Below, in pieces: positions 24,985 to 33,635 of a stretch of DNA of 35,096 bases (position 1 is the stretch's first letter; every line of letters begins with the position of its first letter). Source of the stretch: Trueperaceae bacterium (GTDB taxonomy: Bacteria > Deinococcota > Deinococci > Deinococcales > Trueperaceae). The notes under the pieces were generated by a model that did not search any database, was not told the DNA's origin, and saw only the letters and a list, made by a program, of their open reading frames with translations. The translations under genes and the position numbers were made by a program. The DNA lies in contig CP070651.1 of the NCBI GenBank assembly GCA_020354625.1, positions 334,369 through 369,464 of the forward strand, in the 5' to 3' direction.

Positions 24985-26769
24985 TCACCCCGCCACTTCA
25001 GGAACTTCCAACCAGAGATGCTGCATCTCCGATGAGGTCTTGAGCAGCTCGCTCAACGTACCGCAAGCCTCCACTCGACCATCTTTGAGAACGATGATCT
25101 GATCCGCTCTCTGGAGGGCTGCGCGGCGATGCGACACCACCAAACAGGTCGCGGTTCCACGAGTGAAAATCCCTTCCCAGAGCTCACGTTCCGTCTCTCC
25201 ATCCAAGGCGCTCGAGAGATCGTCGAACATGAGGAGCTCCGCATCCCGCATGAACATGCGAGCAGCGGCACTGCGCTGCACCTGTCCCCCTGAAAGCTTC
25301 ACGCCGCGCGAACCGACCTCGGTGTCGAGACCGTGCTCGAGCCTATCGATATCGGGAGCGAGCACCGACAACTCCACCGCTCCTTGCAACTGCGCTTCAT
25401 GATGACGTCGACCCATCACGATATTTTCGCGCAGTGTATCGCTGAATAGCCTCGGAACCTGACTGGTATAGGCGCTCCGCGGCGGCACGAAAAAGGAGCC
25501 CGGATCCTCTACGAGTTCACCATTCCACCTGATCTCCCCCCCCTCTTTCGGCAACAAACCTGTGAGGACGCGCAGGAGCGTCGTCTTCCCGGCACCTACC
25601 CGCCCGGTAACGACCGTGAAGCTACCCCGTTCGAGAGTCAAGTCGAGTTCGAAGAGGCCGGTATGGCTACCCGGGTAGGTGAAGTGAAGACCGCGAACGG
25701 TGAGGCGCTCTAGAGGCAACGGAGCCGGGCGCTCCTCCAAAAAGGCCGGGATGGGACCGCTCAGGTGGAGATTCCGCGTCGTGACCAGCGCCACGGGATC
25801 GGCGTCCCGAGCGAGTCGCAAAAGCCGTTCAAACGAGATCCCGGTTCGTTTGTGCTGCACCATCATCGCTCCGATAAACGACATGATATGAGTCAGTCTC
25901 GGCAGATAGGCCACGAACAACGCGAAGTCTCCAACCGTGAAGCTACCGTCTCGGAGGCTGGTCGCCGCAAGGAGCAAAATGATCCCCGTTGCCACATTCA
26001 CCATGTTATCGGTGACCGATTTGAACAGTTCGGTTACGAGGGCATCTTTGAGGGCCGCCTTGCGGCGGCAGTGGTTGAGTTCCTTGAAGTGCTCGAGGGC
26101 CGCCCGTTCACGACCGGCGATCTTGATGGCCTGAGCGCTGCCGAAGAGCTCTCCGATGAAGTCTGTAACCCGACCGGTCGCCTCTCGGCTGCGACGGCGC
26201 GCACTCCGGATGTGGGGCCTGAGCAGGTTGGTCAGGAGGAGCGTCAATCCCAAGGGTATGGAGACCAGCACCGTCAAAAGAGGATGAACCGTAAGCATCA
26301 CGACGAGCGCAACCAACGCAAAGACTGCCAAGCCCCAGAAATCGACCCAGTTCTCCACATATTCGGCGATGTCATTGACATCATCACGAAAGTGCGTCAC
26401 CGCCTCGCCAGGCGATTCCCGTAGCCGGCGAGTACCGGGCGACCTGAGCAAATGACTGAGTAGATTCCGCCGCATGAGCAACACCATCTCCAACCAGTAG
26501 GCGCTCCAGAACCACTCGCCAGCTGCCAGCGTCGTAAGTCGAAGAATGTCTACGCTCAACACCAGCACGAGCAAGGTCCAGGCGGTGAGGCCGGCAGCCG
26601 CCTCCCCTGAGAGAGCGTCGAAGAGAACCTTGATCAATAGACCGTAGGCGACCGGGAGGGCGTGGATTGCCGTCCAGAGGAGACTATTCAAGAGGTAGAG
26701 CCGAGACCGGTGCCTAACCAAACGCAGCGCGAGCCTCAAGGGATCGAGTTTGATCGTATTCGTGGTCAT
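24985..26769 (-). CDS. heterodimeric ABC exporter subunit with degenerate Walker B
   Basis: This 594-residue half-transporter has six membrane helices (about 20-310) fused to an ATPase domain. Walker A is GRVGAGKTT (389-397) and the signature LSGGQVQR (492-499) is canonical, but Walker B reads LLMFDDLSS, with Asp517 where the catalytic Glu should be; His547 is kept. That substitution marks the subunit holding the non-hydrolysing site in heterodimeric exporters such as BmrCD and TM287/288. Its ATG overlaps the stop of the partner gene by four bases (ATGA), so expression is coupled. It is the last gene of the operon and is followed immediately by a strong terminator. The likely role is export of drugs, lipids or peptides; the substrate is unknown. 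Confidence 0.93.
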   Translation of the reverse strand: MTTNTIKLDPLRLALRLVRHRSRLYLLNSLLWTAIHALPVAYGLLIKVLFDALSGEAAAGLTAWTLLVLVLSVDILRLTTLAAGEWFWSAYWLEMVLLMRRNLLSHLLRSPGTRRLRESPGEAVTHFRDDVNDIAEYVENWVDFWGLAVFALVALVVMLTVHPLLTVLVSIPLGLTLLLTNLLRPHIRSARRRSREATGRVTDFIGELFGSAQAIKIAGRERAALEHFKELNHCRRKAALKDALVTELFKSVTDNMVNVATGIILLLAATSLRDGSFTVGDFALFVAYLPRLTHIMSFIGAMMVQHKRTGISFERLLRLARDADPVALVTTRNLHLSGPIPAFLEERPAPLPLERLTVRGLHFTYPGSHTGLFELDLTLERGSFTVVTGRVGAGKTTLLRVLTGLLPKEGGEIRWNGELVEDPGSFFVPPRSAYTSQVPRLFSDTLRENIVMGRRHHEAQLQGAVELSVLAPDIDRLEHGLDTEVGSRGVKLSGGQVQRSAAARMFMRDAELLMFDDLSSALDGETERELWEGIFTRGTATCLVVSHRRAALQRADQIIVLKDGRVEACGTLSELLKTSSEMQHLWLEVPEVAG

Positions 26770-28538
26770 ACGAGCTCCTTTACATCGAGGTCGACGCCGG
26801 AGCGGCGCAACGTGGCGTAGCGGGAACGAGGATCGGCTGCGAGCAGAACTCGAGGTCCAGACTCCACCACGCGGCCGTCCTCGAGCACCAAGATGTCGTC
26901 CGCCCGCTCGACCGTCTCTAGGCGGTGGGCGATGATAATAGCCGTCCGGCCGTGAAGGAGTCGATCGAGGGCCCTTTCGAGCCGCCTCTCGGTCGCCGGA
27001 TCCAACCTCGAAGAGGGCTCATCGAGCACGATCAGCCCGGGATCCTTGAGAAAAACGCGGGCGAACGCGAGGAGCTGCGCTTCACCCGCCGACAGACTGC
27101 TCCCAGACGAGCTGAGAACCGTGTCCAAGCCCTGGGGAAGACCGGCTAACCATCCACCGAGATCCAGCTCGGCCAGGACCTCTTGGATGCGTTCATCTGG
27201 CACATCGTTTGCAAAGAAGGTGAGGTTGTCGCGTACCGAAGCTTGGAAGAGTTGTACCTCTTGAGTAACCATCCCTACCCTCTGGCGCAATACATCGAGA
27301 TCGGCCTCACGGGTATCGACCCCACCGAGTCGCACCGTGCCCTCGGTCGGATCGTAAAGCCGGAAGATCAGACGCGTGAGGGTCGTCTTGCCGCTACCGG
27401 TTCGCCCTAGCAGGCCGAGCACGCGTCCCGGCTCCAGCCGGAAGCTGATCTCCTCGAGGATCGGTCGGTCGTCATAGGCAAAGCCCACGCGGTCGACAGA
27501 TAGGCTCAATGCCGCCGGCGGAAGGACTTTGCCCTTACCTCGCGGGAGCCGGCTGCTGATTTCGAAGAGTTCACGCATACGGCCGATACCCGCTACCGCC
27601 TTCTGCAGCTCTTGAAGTTCGCGCGTGATATGCTCGATCGGCGTCTGTAACATGAGGAGATACTGGAACACCATGTAGCCGGTACCGATGGTGATGTCGC
27701 CTGAACGCACGAAGTAGATCGATGCCCCCAAGGTCACCGCGCTGCCCAGGATAAACAGACCGTAGCTCGACAACCAGATCACGGAGCGCAACATCCAGGC
27801 GCGCCGGGCTCCCCAAAAGTACCCGCGTATGACGCTCATGAACCTGTGCATGGCATGAGCGCCCCCGCCGTTGGCACGCAAGTCTTCGATTCCAGCCAAG
27901 CGCTCTTCGATAAAGCCGAACAGCTTGGCACTCACTTCGCGCTCCAGTTCGCTGGCGGGCACCGCAACCCGGCGGCTACGCCCGAGCAGGGCGAGCTCGA
28001 GCAGAGTAAACGCCGTCAAGGCCAGGCCGATGAACGGCCTCTCGAGCCAGAGTAAGACCAGGATCCCGAGCAGCAAAAGCAGGGCCCCGAGCACCCGTAC
28101 CGAGAACTGGGAGAAGAAGTTGGACAGGGCGGTCACGTCGCCATCGATGCGCTCGATCATCTCTCCCGGAGTCCGGGCATTATGGAAGCTCATGTCGAGC
28201 GACAGGCAGTGCCTGGCAAGGTCTCGGCGCAACAGATTGGTGGCCGTCCAACCGACATCAGCACCGCTGTAGGTGGCCCCAGCGCCGAGGATTTGATTGG
28301 CCAAGGCAGCACCGAGAAAGAGGAGTGCCGTCCGTAACAGCACCTCCGCATCCCCACCTTGCACAGCCGTATCGATAAAGGTTCGTAGAATCTGCGGTAC
28401 CGCGAGTTGCAGGGCGATGCTCCCCAAAAGCAAGCCGGCCATCAAGCTGGCCTTGCGCCACTGCGGTCTCAGGTAGCGCCCAAACAGAGACGTGATCCGC
28501 TCGAGCGCCTTACGGTTTGTCTTTTCATCTACTTTCAT
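26766..28538 (-). CDS. heterodimeric ABC exporter subunit with degenerate signature motif
   Basis: This 590-residue half-transporter has six transmembrane helices (about 30-320) followed by an ATPase domain: Walker A GRTGSGKTT (378-386), Walker B LIVLDEPSS with catalytic Glu507, and H-loop His538. The ABC signature is LSAGEAQ (482-488) instead of LSGGQ. This deviation pairs with the Asp-for-Glu change of the partner: both would fall in the same ATP site of the dimer, leaving the other site canonical. It is the first structural gene of the operon; its ATG has the SD GAGGG four bases upstream. A promoter, a 19-codon leader ORF and a terminator precede it, suggesting attenuation control. Confidence 0.93.
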   Translation of the reverse strand: MKVDEKTNRKALERITSLFGRYLRPQWRKASLMAGLLLGSIALQLAVPQILRTFIDTAVQGGDAEVLLRTALLFLGAALANQILGAGATYSGADVGWTATNLLRRDLARHCLSLDMSFHNARTPGEMIERIDGDVTALSNFFSQFSVRVLGALLLLLGILVLLWLERPFIGLALTAFTLLELALLGRSRRVAVPASELEREVSAKLFGFIEERLAGIEDLRANGGGAHAMHRFMSVIRGYFWGARRAWMLRSVIWLSSYGLFILGSAVTLGASIYFVRSGDITIGTGYMVFQYLLMLQTPIEHITRELQELQKAVAGIGRMRELFEISSRLPRGKGKVLPPAALSLSVDRVGFAYDDRPILEEISFRLEPGRVLGLLGRTGSGKTTLTRLIFRLYDPTEGTVRLGGVDTREADLDVLRQRVGMVTQEVQLFQASVRDNLTFFANDVPDERIQEVLAELDLGGWLAGLPQGLDTVLSSSGSSLSAGEAQLLAFARVFLKDPGLIVLDEPSSRLDPATERRLERALDRLLHGRTAIIIAHRLETVERADDILVLEDGRVVESGPRVLLAADPRSRYATLRRSGVDLDVKELV

Positions 28539-28599
28539 GCTGCCCTCGCTTAACGCTTTCTCGGCTCAAAACCCAAGGTCGGGGCGCGTCGGAGGGCGC

Positions 28600-28635
28600 A
28601 AAAAAAGACCGTGGGTTTCCTCGGGTCGCCCACGG
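28600..28635 (-). terminator. attenuator terminator in the ABC exporter leader
   Basis: CCGTGGG and CCCACGG (28609-28615, 28629-28635) form a stem, then TC and seven T residues (28600-28606) follow on the minus strand. With AAGG added on the 5' side and TCTT on the 3' side the stem reaches 11 bp with one G-U pair. It lies between the leader ORF and the first exporter gene, 62 bp before its ATG, so it must be read through for expression. Confidence 0.75.
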
Positions 28636-28658
28636 CCTTAACGGACTAGTTCAGTCGG

Positions 28659-28718
28659 TTACGAGCAGGCAGACCACTCCCCTGGAAAACCGTTGGAAGG
28701 AATGAGAACGATTGTCAT
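28659..28718 (-). CDS. putative 19-aa leader peptide of the ABC exporter operon
   Basis: The frame encodes MTIVLIPSNGFPGEWSACS and a TAA stop. It has a strong SD (AAAGGAG, eight bases before ATG) and lies 28 bases after the -10 box, in a leader otherwise without a gene. The terminator begins 23 bases after its stop. Two possible pairings involve it. GAGCAGG next to its SD (28723-28729) is complementary to CCTGCTC at its end (28663-28669). CCTTCCAACGG in codons 7-10 (28690-28700) can pair with CCGTTAAGG just before the terminator (28636-28644). These two interleave and so exclude each other in a simple fold. The layout fits a ribosome-sensing leader; translation is not proven. Confidence 0.6.
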   Translation of the reverse strand: MTIVLIPSNGFPGEWSACS

Positions 28719-28745
28719 CAAACCTGCTCCTTTCTACCGACTTTA

Positions 28746-28774
28746 ACCTTAGCGGCTGCCCCACAGTTTGTCAA
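28746..28774 (-). promoter_or_regulatory. promoter of the ABC exporter operon
   Basis: TTGACA (28769-28774) is followed by 17 bases and TAAGGT (28746-28751) on the minus strand. It starts 8 bp after the stop of the molybdoenzyme gene and gives a leader of about 200 bases before the first exporter ATG. Confidence 0.65.
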
Positions 28775-28782
28775 GAGATCGA

Positions 28783-31101
28783 TCAAGCTGGTTGATGAAC
28801 GCTCACCACCACCGACTTCGACGCCGGGGTGTTGCTCCCCTTCGCTACGCTGTCGATCGGCACCAACACGTTCGCCTCAGGGAAATAGGTCGCAACACAA
28901 CCCCGTGGGATCTGGTAGGGCACCACCACAAAACACGTAGCCGAACGTTCTCGGTCGTAGCTGCTCTTCAGATCGACCACCGCCCCCTCTTGGAGACCGG
29001 CAGACGCGATGTCCTCAGGGTGCATCATCACCACCCGCCGCTCGCTGTAGATCCCCCGGTAGCGGTCGTGAAGACCGTAGACAGTGGTGTTGTACTGATC
29101 GTGGCTGCGAATCGTCATCATCAGGTACTGCCCCTGCTCCAGACGTTGTTGCGGAACCGGATGAACCGTAAAGCGAGCCTTGCCTGAGGGCGTCTCGAAG
29201 ATACGCTGGCGTACTGGATTGGGAAGGGTGAAACCTTCCGACCGGCGAACCCGTCGATTGTAGTCTTCGGTGCCGGGAACGACTTTTGAGATCAGCTCAC
29301 GGATGCGGTCGTAGTCAGCGACCAGAGCATCCCAATCGATTGTGTCATCGGCGAGAGTCGCCTCGGCGAGCGCGGCCACGATCGACGGTTCACTCCTAAG
29401 TTGGGGCGAGGCCGGCAGCAGGTGCCCCTGAGATTGGTGAACGATCCCCATCGAGTTCTCCACGCTGACGAATTGCGGTCCGGTCAGCTGCTGGTCCCGC
29501 TCGCTCCGGCCGAGACACGGCAGAATCAGGGCGACCGCTCCGGTAACCAAGTGTGACCGGTTGAGCTTGGTCGACACCTGCACGCTAAGCCGGCAGTTCT
29601 GCAAGGCGGCAGCGGTATATTCGGTGTCGGGCGTGGCCGAGAGGAAGTTGCCACCCATGGCGAAAAACACCTCGATGCGCCCTTCGGTCATGGCCCGGAT
29701 AGCATTCACCGTATCGAGGCCGTGATGGCGAGGCGGATCGAAGTCGAAGGCGGCGCCGAGCCGGTCCAGAAAGGCTTCACTCGGCTTCTCCCAGATCCCC
29801 ATGGTTCGGTCCCCTTGGACATTGCTATGACCACGAACCGGACATACCCCAGCGCCGGGCTTGCCGATGCTCCCTTTGAGCAAGAGCAAGTTGACGATCT
29901 GTTGGATGTTGGCGACCGCATTTTCGTGTTGTGTCAGGCCCATGGCCCAACAGCAGATGATGCGCTCCGAACGCGCAATCCGTTCGGCAACGGGTTGAAG
30001 TTCTTCGCGTCTTAGGCCACTCTGCTGCTCGATCTGTGGCCAGTCCTCCTTGGAGAGATCTTCGACCAGCGCTTCGAAGCCTTCGGTATAGCTCTCGATG
30101 AACGCGTGATCGAACACCGTACCGGGCACCTCGGCCTCCAGCTCGAGCAAGAGCTTCATCAAGCCTTTGAACAGCGCCACGTCGCCGTTGATCCTGACGG
30201 GTAAGTGGAGATCGGCCAACGGGCTACCCTCACCGAGCAGCGTAGTGACCGCTCTGACCGGATGCAGGAAGTCTTGCGGGTTCTTGAAACGCGTAAGACC
30301 GGCCTCCTGCAAGGGGTTGATGCTGATGATGGTAGCGCCGGACGCTTTGGCTTGCTGCAGCGCACTGAGCATGCGCGGGTGGTTGGTGCCGGGATTCTGT
30401 CCGACGATCAGGATCACTTCAGCCCGTTCGAAATCCTCGAGCTGAACGGTTCCCTTCCCCACCCCGATGGTCTCTTTGAGCGCCACACCGCTCGATTCAT
30501 GGCACATATTCGAGCAATCAGGCAAGTTGTTGGTGCCGTAGCGCCGCACGAACAGCTGGTAGAGGAAGGCTGCCTCGTTGCTGGTACGGCCCGAGGTATA
30601 AAAGACGGCTTCGTCCGGCGACTTTAGCGCATTGAGCTCCCGGGCGATGAGGGCAAAGGCGTCTTCCCAAGCGACCGGCCGGTAATGATCGCTGCCCGCT
30701 TCCAGGATCAACGGCTCGGTCAAGCGGCCCTGCTTGCCCAACCAGTAATCCGACTGACGACTGAGTTCCTGGACAGACCAACGCTCGAAGAAGTCTTTGG
30801 TAAGCCGGCGCATCGTGGCCTCTTCCGCCACCGCTTTGGCACCGTTCTCGCAGAACTCGGCGACCGAACGGTCCCCTTCAGGATCGGGCCAGGCACAACC
30901 CTGACAGTCGAACCCACCCTTCTGGTTCAGACGGCTCAGCACCGAAAGACCCCGAAGCGGCCCCATCTCCTCGAGGATGTGCCTGGCAGTCGACACCACG
31001 GCAGGGAGTCCCGCAGACTCTTCTTTGGGCGCTCCGAACCGTAACCCCGTCAACGTTGCCGGCGGCTGAGCGAGGATCCCCTGGCGCTTCGACCTGTTCA
31101 C
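28783..31101 (-). CDS. FdhF/YdeP-family molybdopterin oxidoreductase
   Basis: This 772-residue enzyme matches the FdhF/YdeP branch of the DMSO-reductase superfamily (formate dehydrogenase alpha-like). The N-terminus has MGPLRGLSVL and NQKGGFDCQGCAWPDP; Cys66, Cys69 and Cys84 may bind an Fe-S centre. In DCSNMCHESSG, Cys200-His201 sits where formate dehydrogenases have the Mo-ligating Sec/Cys and catalytic His. PVRGHSNVQGDRTMG and a C-terminal cofactor-binding domain with RSHDQYNTTVYG are also typical. No signal peptide is seen, so it is cytoplasmic. Its GTG overlaps the fdhD stop by four bases (GTGA), a tight pairing with its maturation factor. No electron-transfer subunits are adjacent; formate is the natural first guess, but YdeP-type substrates are not settled. 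Confidence 0.92.
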   Translation of the reverse strand: MNRSKRQGILAQPPATLTGLRFGAPKEESAGLPAVVSTARHILEEMGPLRGLSVLSRLNQKGGFDCQGCAWPDPEGDRSVAEFCENGAKAVAEEATMRRLTKDFFERWSVQELSRQSDYWLGKQGRLTEPLILEAGSDHYRPVAWEDAFALIARELNALKSPDEAVFYTSGRTSNEAAFLYQLFVRRYGTNNLPDCSNMCHESSGVALKETIGVGKGTVQLEDFERAEVILIVGQNPGTNHPRMLSALQQAKASGATIISINPLQEAGLTRFKNPQDFLHPVRAVTTLLGEGSPLADLHLPVRINGDVALFKGLMKLLLELEAEVPGTVFDHAFIESYTEGFEALVEDLSKEDWPQIEQQSGLRREELQPVAERIARSERIICCWAMGLTQHENAVANIQQIVNLLLLKGSIGKPGAGVCPVRGHSNVQGDRTMGIWEKPSEAFLDRLGAAFDFDPPRHHGLDTVNAIRAMTEGRIEVFFAMGGNFLSATPDTEYTAAALQNCRLSVQVSTKLNRSHLVTGAVALILPCLGRSERDQQLTGPQFVSVENSMGIVHQSQGHLLPASPQLRSEPSIVAALAEATLADDTIDWDALVADYDRIRELISKVVPGTEDYNRRVRRSEGFTLPNPVRQRIFETPSGKARFTVHPVPQQRLEQGQYLMMTIRSHDQYNTTVYGLHDRYRGIYSERRVVMMHPEDIASAGLQEGAVVDLKSSYDRERSATCFVVVPYQIPRGCVATYFPEANVLVPIDSVAKGSNTPASKSVVVSVHQPA

Positions 31102-31937
31102 GTCACCACCTCTTTCGCGAGAACGATACGCTCTTCTCCAGCGTAGATGTTGAACGTCATCCCCCGCAAAAATCCGACCAGCGTCATCTCGAACCTGCGC
31201 GCCAACGACACCGCCAAGCTACTGGGGGCTGATAGGGCACAGACCACAGACACCCCCGCTGCCAGCGACTTCTGCACCAACTCGAAGCTGGCCCGGCCAC
31301 TCAAGACCACGACCGCCTCCGAAAGGGGGAGCCTCCCCTCGAAAAGCGCCCAACCGAGGAGCTTATCGAGCGCATTATGGCGCCCGACATCCTCCCGAAG
31401 TGCTAGAAGCTCACCATCAGCAGTAAACAGCGCGGCGGCGTGGAGACCACCGGTCTGGTCGAAGAGGCCTTGGGCATCCCGGAGCTTTCCGGGGAGCTCG
31501 GTGAGTATCTCGCTACCGATACGAACGCCCTGTTCAAGAGGTCTCAAACCTCGCAGCTCGAGCGCCTCCAAAGACACGCGACCACAGACCCCACAGGCGC
31601 TATTGGCGTAGACACTCCGTTCCAGCCTACCGAGCTCGGGCAGCGCTTCGCGCTCGAGTTCCACGGTAACGGTGTTGTAGCGTTGTTCTCCCCAGCGTTC
31701 TTCATCACCCACACCCAAACAGTAGGAGATGCGCCGGATCTCCTCGCGGCTGTTCACCACCCCTTCGGCATACAGAAAACCGGCTGCCAGCTCGAAATCC
31801 GCCCCCGGCGTCCGCATGGTCACGGCTACCGATCTCTCGTCGAGCTCCGCCCGAAGCCGGAGCTCGAGGGGCTCCTCGGTGGTCAGGTGATCCCTCGATA
31901 CACGTGACGCCCCACTCTGCACCTTGACCACGCTCAT
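31098..31937 (-). CDS. fdhD: formate dehydrogenase accessory sulfurtransferase FdhD
   Basis: FdhD moves sulfur from a cysteine desulfurase to the molybdenum cofactor of formate dehydrogenases, which need the terminal sulfido ligand. This 279-residue copy has the key CxxC (SACGVCG, Cys115 and Cys118 from this start), the conserved REDVGRHNALDKL and the RASFELVQK segment. The ATG at 31937 has GGAG eight bases upstream. An upstream ATG at 31979, preceded by TATAAC, would add 14 mostly basic residues and cannot be excluded. The gene is translationally coupled to the molybdoenzyme that it presumably matures, and it is divergent from thiP. Confidence 0.95.
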   Translation of the reverse strand: MSVVKVQSGASRVSRDHLTTEEPLELRLRAELDERSVAVTMRTPGADFELAAGFLYAEGVVNSREEIRRISYCLGVGDEERWGEQRYNTVTVELEREALPELGRLERSVYANSACGVCGRVSLEALELRGLRPLEQGVRIGSEILTELPGKLRDAQGLFDQTGGLHAAALFTADGELLALREDVGRHNALDKLLGWALFEGRLPLSEAVVVLSGRASFELVQKSLAAGVSVVCALSAPSSLAVSLARRFEMTLVGFLRGMTFNIYAGEERIVLAKEVVT

Positions 31938-32025
31938 CTTCGTGCTCCGCTTGGCACGTGCACGAGTTCTTGCGTCCATACACCGTTATACACCGAACCC
32001 TCGCCCCTGCCTCCTTCTTGGAGCG

Positions 32026-32031
32026 TAGACT
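32026..32031 (+). promoter_or_regulatory. leaderless-type -10 box before thiP
   Basis: TAGACT, eight bases before the thiP ATG. There is no TPP riboswitch in the 100 bp between fdhD and thiP, unlike thiB. Confidence 0.4.
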
Positions 32032-32039
32032 GAGCTTCG

Positions 32040-33626
32040 ATGACACGAGCCCATTCCGTTCTCGGCTGGTGGCTAGGGGTCGGCGCCGCGAGTTTTCTCG
32101 CACTCTTTCTGGCTTACCCTCTGACGGTCATCCTCTGGCACAGCATCGACGACCTCGGAGCACTGTTACGAGCTGCCAGCAACCCCTACTACCGGGAGAG
32201 GCTCTGGTTTACCACCTACCAGGCGCTCCTCTCGACCGGCTTGACCGTGATCCTGGCCCTGCCGGCCGGTCTGCTCCTAGGACGTTATGACTTCGCCGGC
32301 AAGCGCCTGTTGCGCAGCGCCCTCACCATCCCCTTCGTCATGCCCACCGTGGTAGTGGCCATCGGCTTTCTGGCCTTGATGGGTCCGCGTGGACTCATCG
32401 GCTTCGACCTCCGCGGCAGCTTCGGCATCATCTTGTTCGCCCACGTCTTTTACAACTACGCGGTGGTGGTCCGCATCGTGAGCAGCTTTCTTGAAACGCT
32501 CACCCCGCGCCTGCGGGAAGCTGCTGCGCTCCTAGGTGCCGGGCCGTGGCGGGTGCTCTTTCGGATCACGCTCCCGCTCGCCTGGCCGGCCATCTTGGCT
32601 GCCGCCACCCTGGTCTTTATCTTCTGCTTCACCAGCTTCGGCGTCATCCTCATCTTGGCCCCCCAACCGGCCTTCGCCACCCTCGAGATCGAAATCTACC
32701 GCCTCACAGCACGCCTACTGCAACTCGACACCGCTGCGGTGCTGGTGCTGGCTCAGCTGCTGGTCATCGCACTCTTCGCCCGGATCTACACCCGGCTGCA
32801 AGCGCGCCTGGCGCTGCCGCTGGCCAGCCACACCCTGCCGCTGGCCTCGCCCAAGGGCTGGGCCAAGCTTCAACTCGGCCTGAACATATCGATCGCAATC
32901 CTGCTCATCCTCTCGCCCCTGCTGGCTTTGACCTATCAAGCGTTTTGGCCTTCGGGTGGGCTGTTCCCCGAACTGAAAAGCTTCCGGTCGCTGGCCGATA
33001 CGCCCCGTACCATCGGCTTCGCCGGTGCGGGGCAGGCCATCCTCAACTCGCTACGCTTCGCAACTGCCAGCACGCTGCTCGCCCTCTTCGTCGGCTTTTC
33101 GTTCGCCTATGCCGTGGTGCGAGCAGGCTGGCGCTGGCTCGACAACCTCAGCCTACTGCCGTTGGCGACGAGTGCCGTTACGCTCGGCTTCGGCTACCTG
33201 CTGGTCTTTCCACAGCTCACCGTGAGCGCCTGGGGCATCACTTTGGCTCACGCCCTCATCGGCTTCCCCTTTGTAACCAGGGCGCTGCTGCCGGCGTTGC
33301 GCAGCCTGTCTCCAACCCTGCTTCAGGCAGCCAGAACCCTCGGCGCCTCTCCTACCCGGATCCTGTTGCGCATCGAACTTCCGCTCTTGCTACCCGCGTT
33401 CATCACCGCTGCCAGCTTCGCTTTTGCCATCTCGATGGGCGAGTTCGGCGCCACGCTCGTCATCACCCGGCCCGAATATGCGACCCTGCCGATGGCGATC
33501 TTCGACCGCTTGGGCCGGCCGGGCGCAGCCAACTACGGCTCGGCCTTGGCCCTGTCAGTGATCCTGATGGCCATCACCGGTGGGGTGATGCTGCTGTTGG
33601 AGCGCTTCGGGCGGAGCGAGCTCTAA
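32040..33626 (+). CDS. thiP: thiamine ABC transporter permease
   Basis: This 528-residue inner-membrane protein has about twelve transmembrane helices and two fused permease domains, as expected for ThiP, so one chain forms the whole channel. Each half has an EAA loop that docks the ATPase: REAAALLGAGPWRVLFRI near residue 160 and QAARTLGASPTRILLRI near 440. The pattern also fits iron(III) FbpB-type permeases, but the neighbours thiQ and thiN, together with the distant thiB, favour thiamine. The ATG has no strong SD; a TAGACT box eight bases upstream suggests a leaderless mRNA. thiQ follows after 80 bp. Codons look richer in G and C, with many CTG, than in neighbouring genes; this was judged by eye. 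Confidence 0.88.
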   Translation: MTRAHSVLGWWLGVGAASFLALFLAYPLTVILWHSIDDLGALLRAASNPYYRERLWFTTYQALLSTGLTVILALPAGLLLGRYDFAGKRLLRSALTIPFVMPTVVVAIGFLALMGPRGLIGFDLRGSFGIILFAHVFYNYAVVVRIVSSFLETLTPRLREAAALLGAGPWRVLFRITLPLAWPAILAAATLVFIFCFTSFGVILILAPQPAFATLEIEIYRLTARLLQLDTAAVLVLAQLLVIALFARIYTRLQARLALPLASHTLPLASPKGWAKLQLGLNISIAILLILSPLLALTYQAFWPSGGLFPELKSFRSLADTPRTIGFAGAGQAILNSLRFATASTLLALFVGFSFAYAVVRAGWRWLDNLSLLPLATSAVTLGFGYLLVFPQLTVSAWGITLAHALIGFPFVTRALLPALRSLSPTLLQAARTLGASPTRILLRIELPLLLPAFITAASFAFAISMGEFGATLVITRPEYATLPMAIFDRLGRPGAANYGSALALSVILMAITGGVMLLLERFGRSEL

Positions 33627-33635
33627 ACATGTCTT

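Noticed and set aside
24757-25035. 92-codon plus-strand frame after thiB
   Set aside because: It crosses the strong bidirectional hairpin and the 3' end of the exporter gene and has no SD or recognisable motif.
31938-32039. TPP riboswitch upstream of thiP
   Set aside because: I looked for CTGAGA, ACCTGATC and the GCGTAGGRAA end and found none in the fdhD-thiP gap. Only the thiB copy exists in the window.
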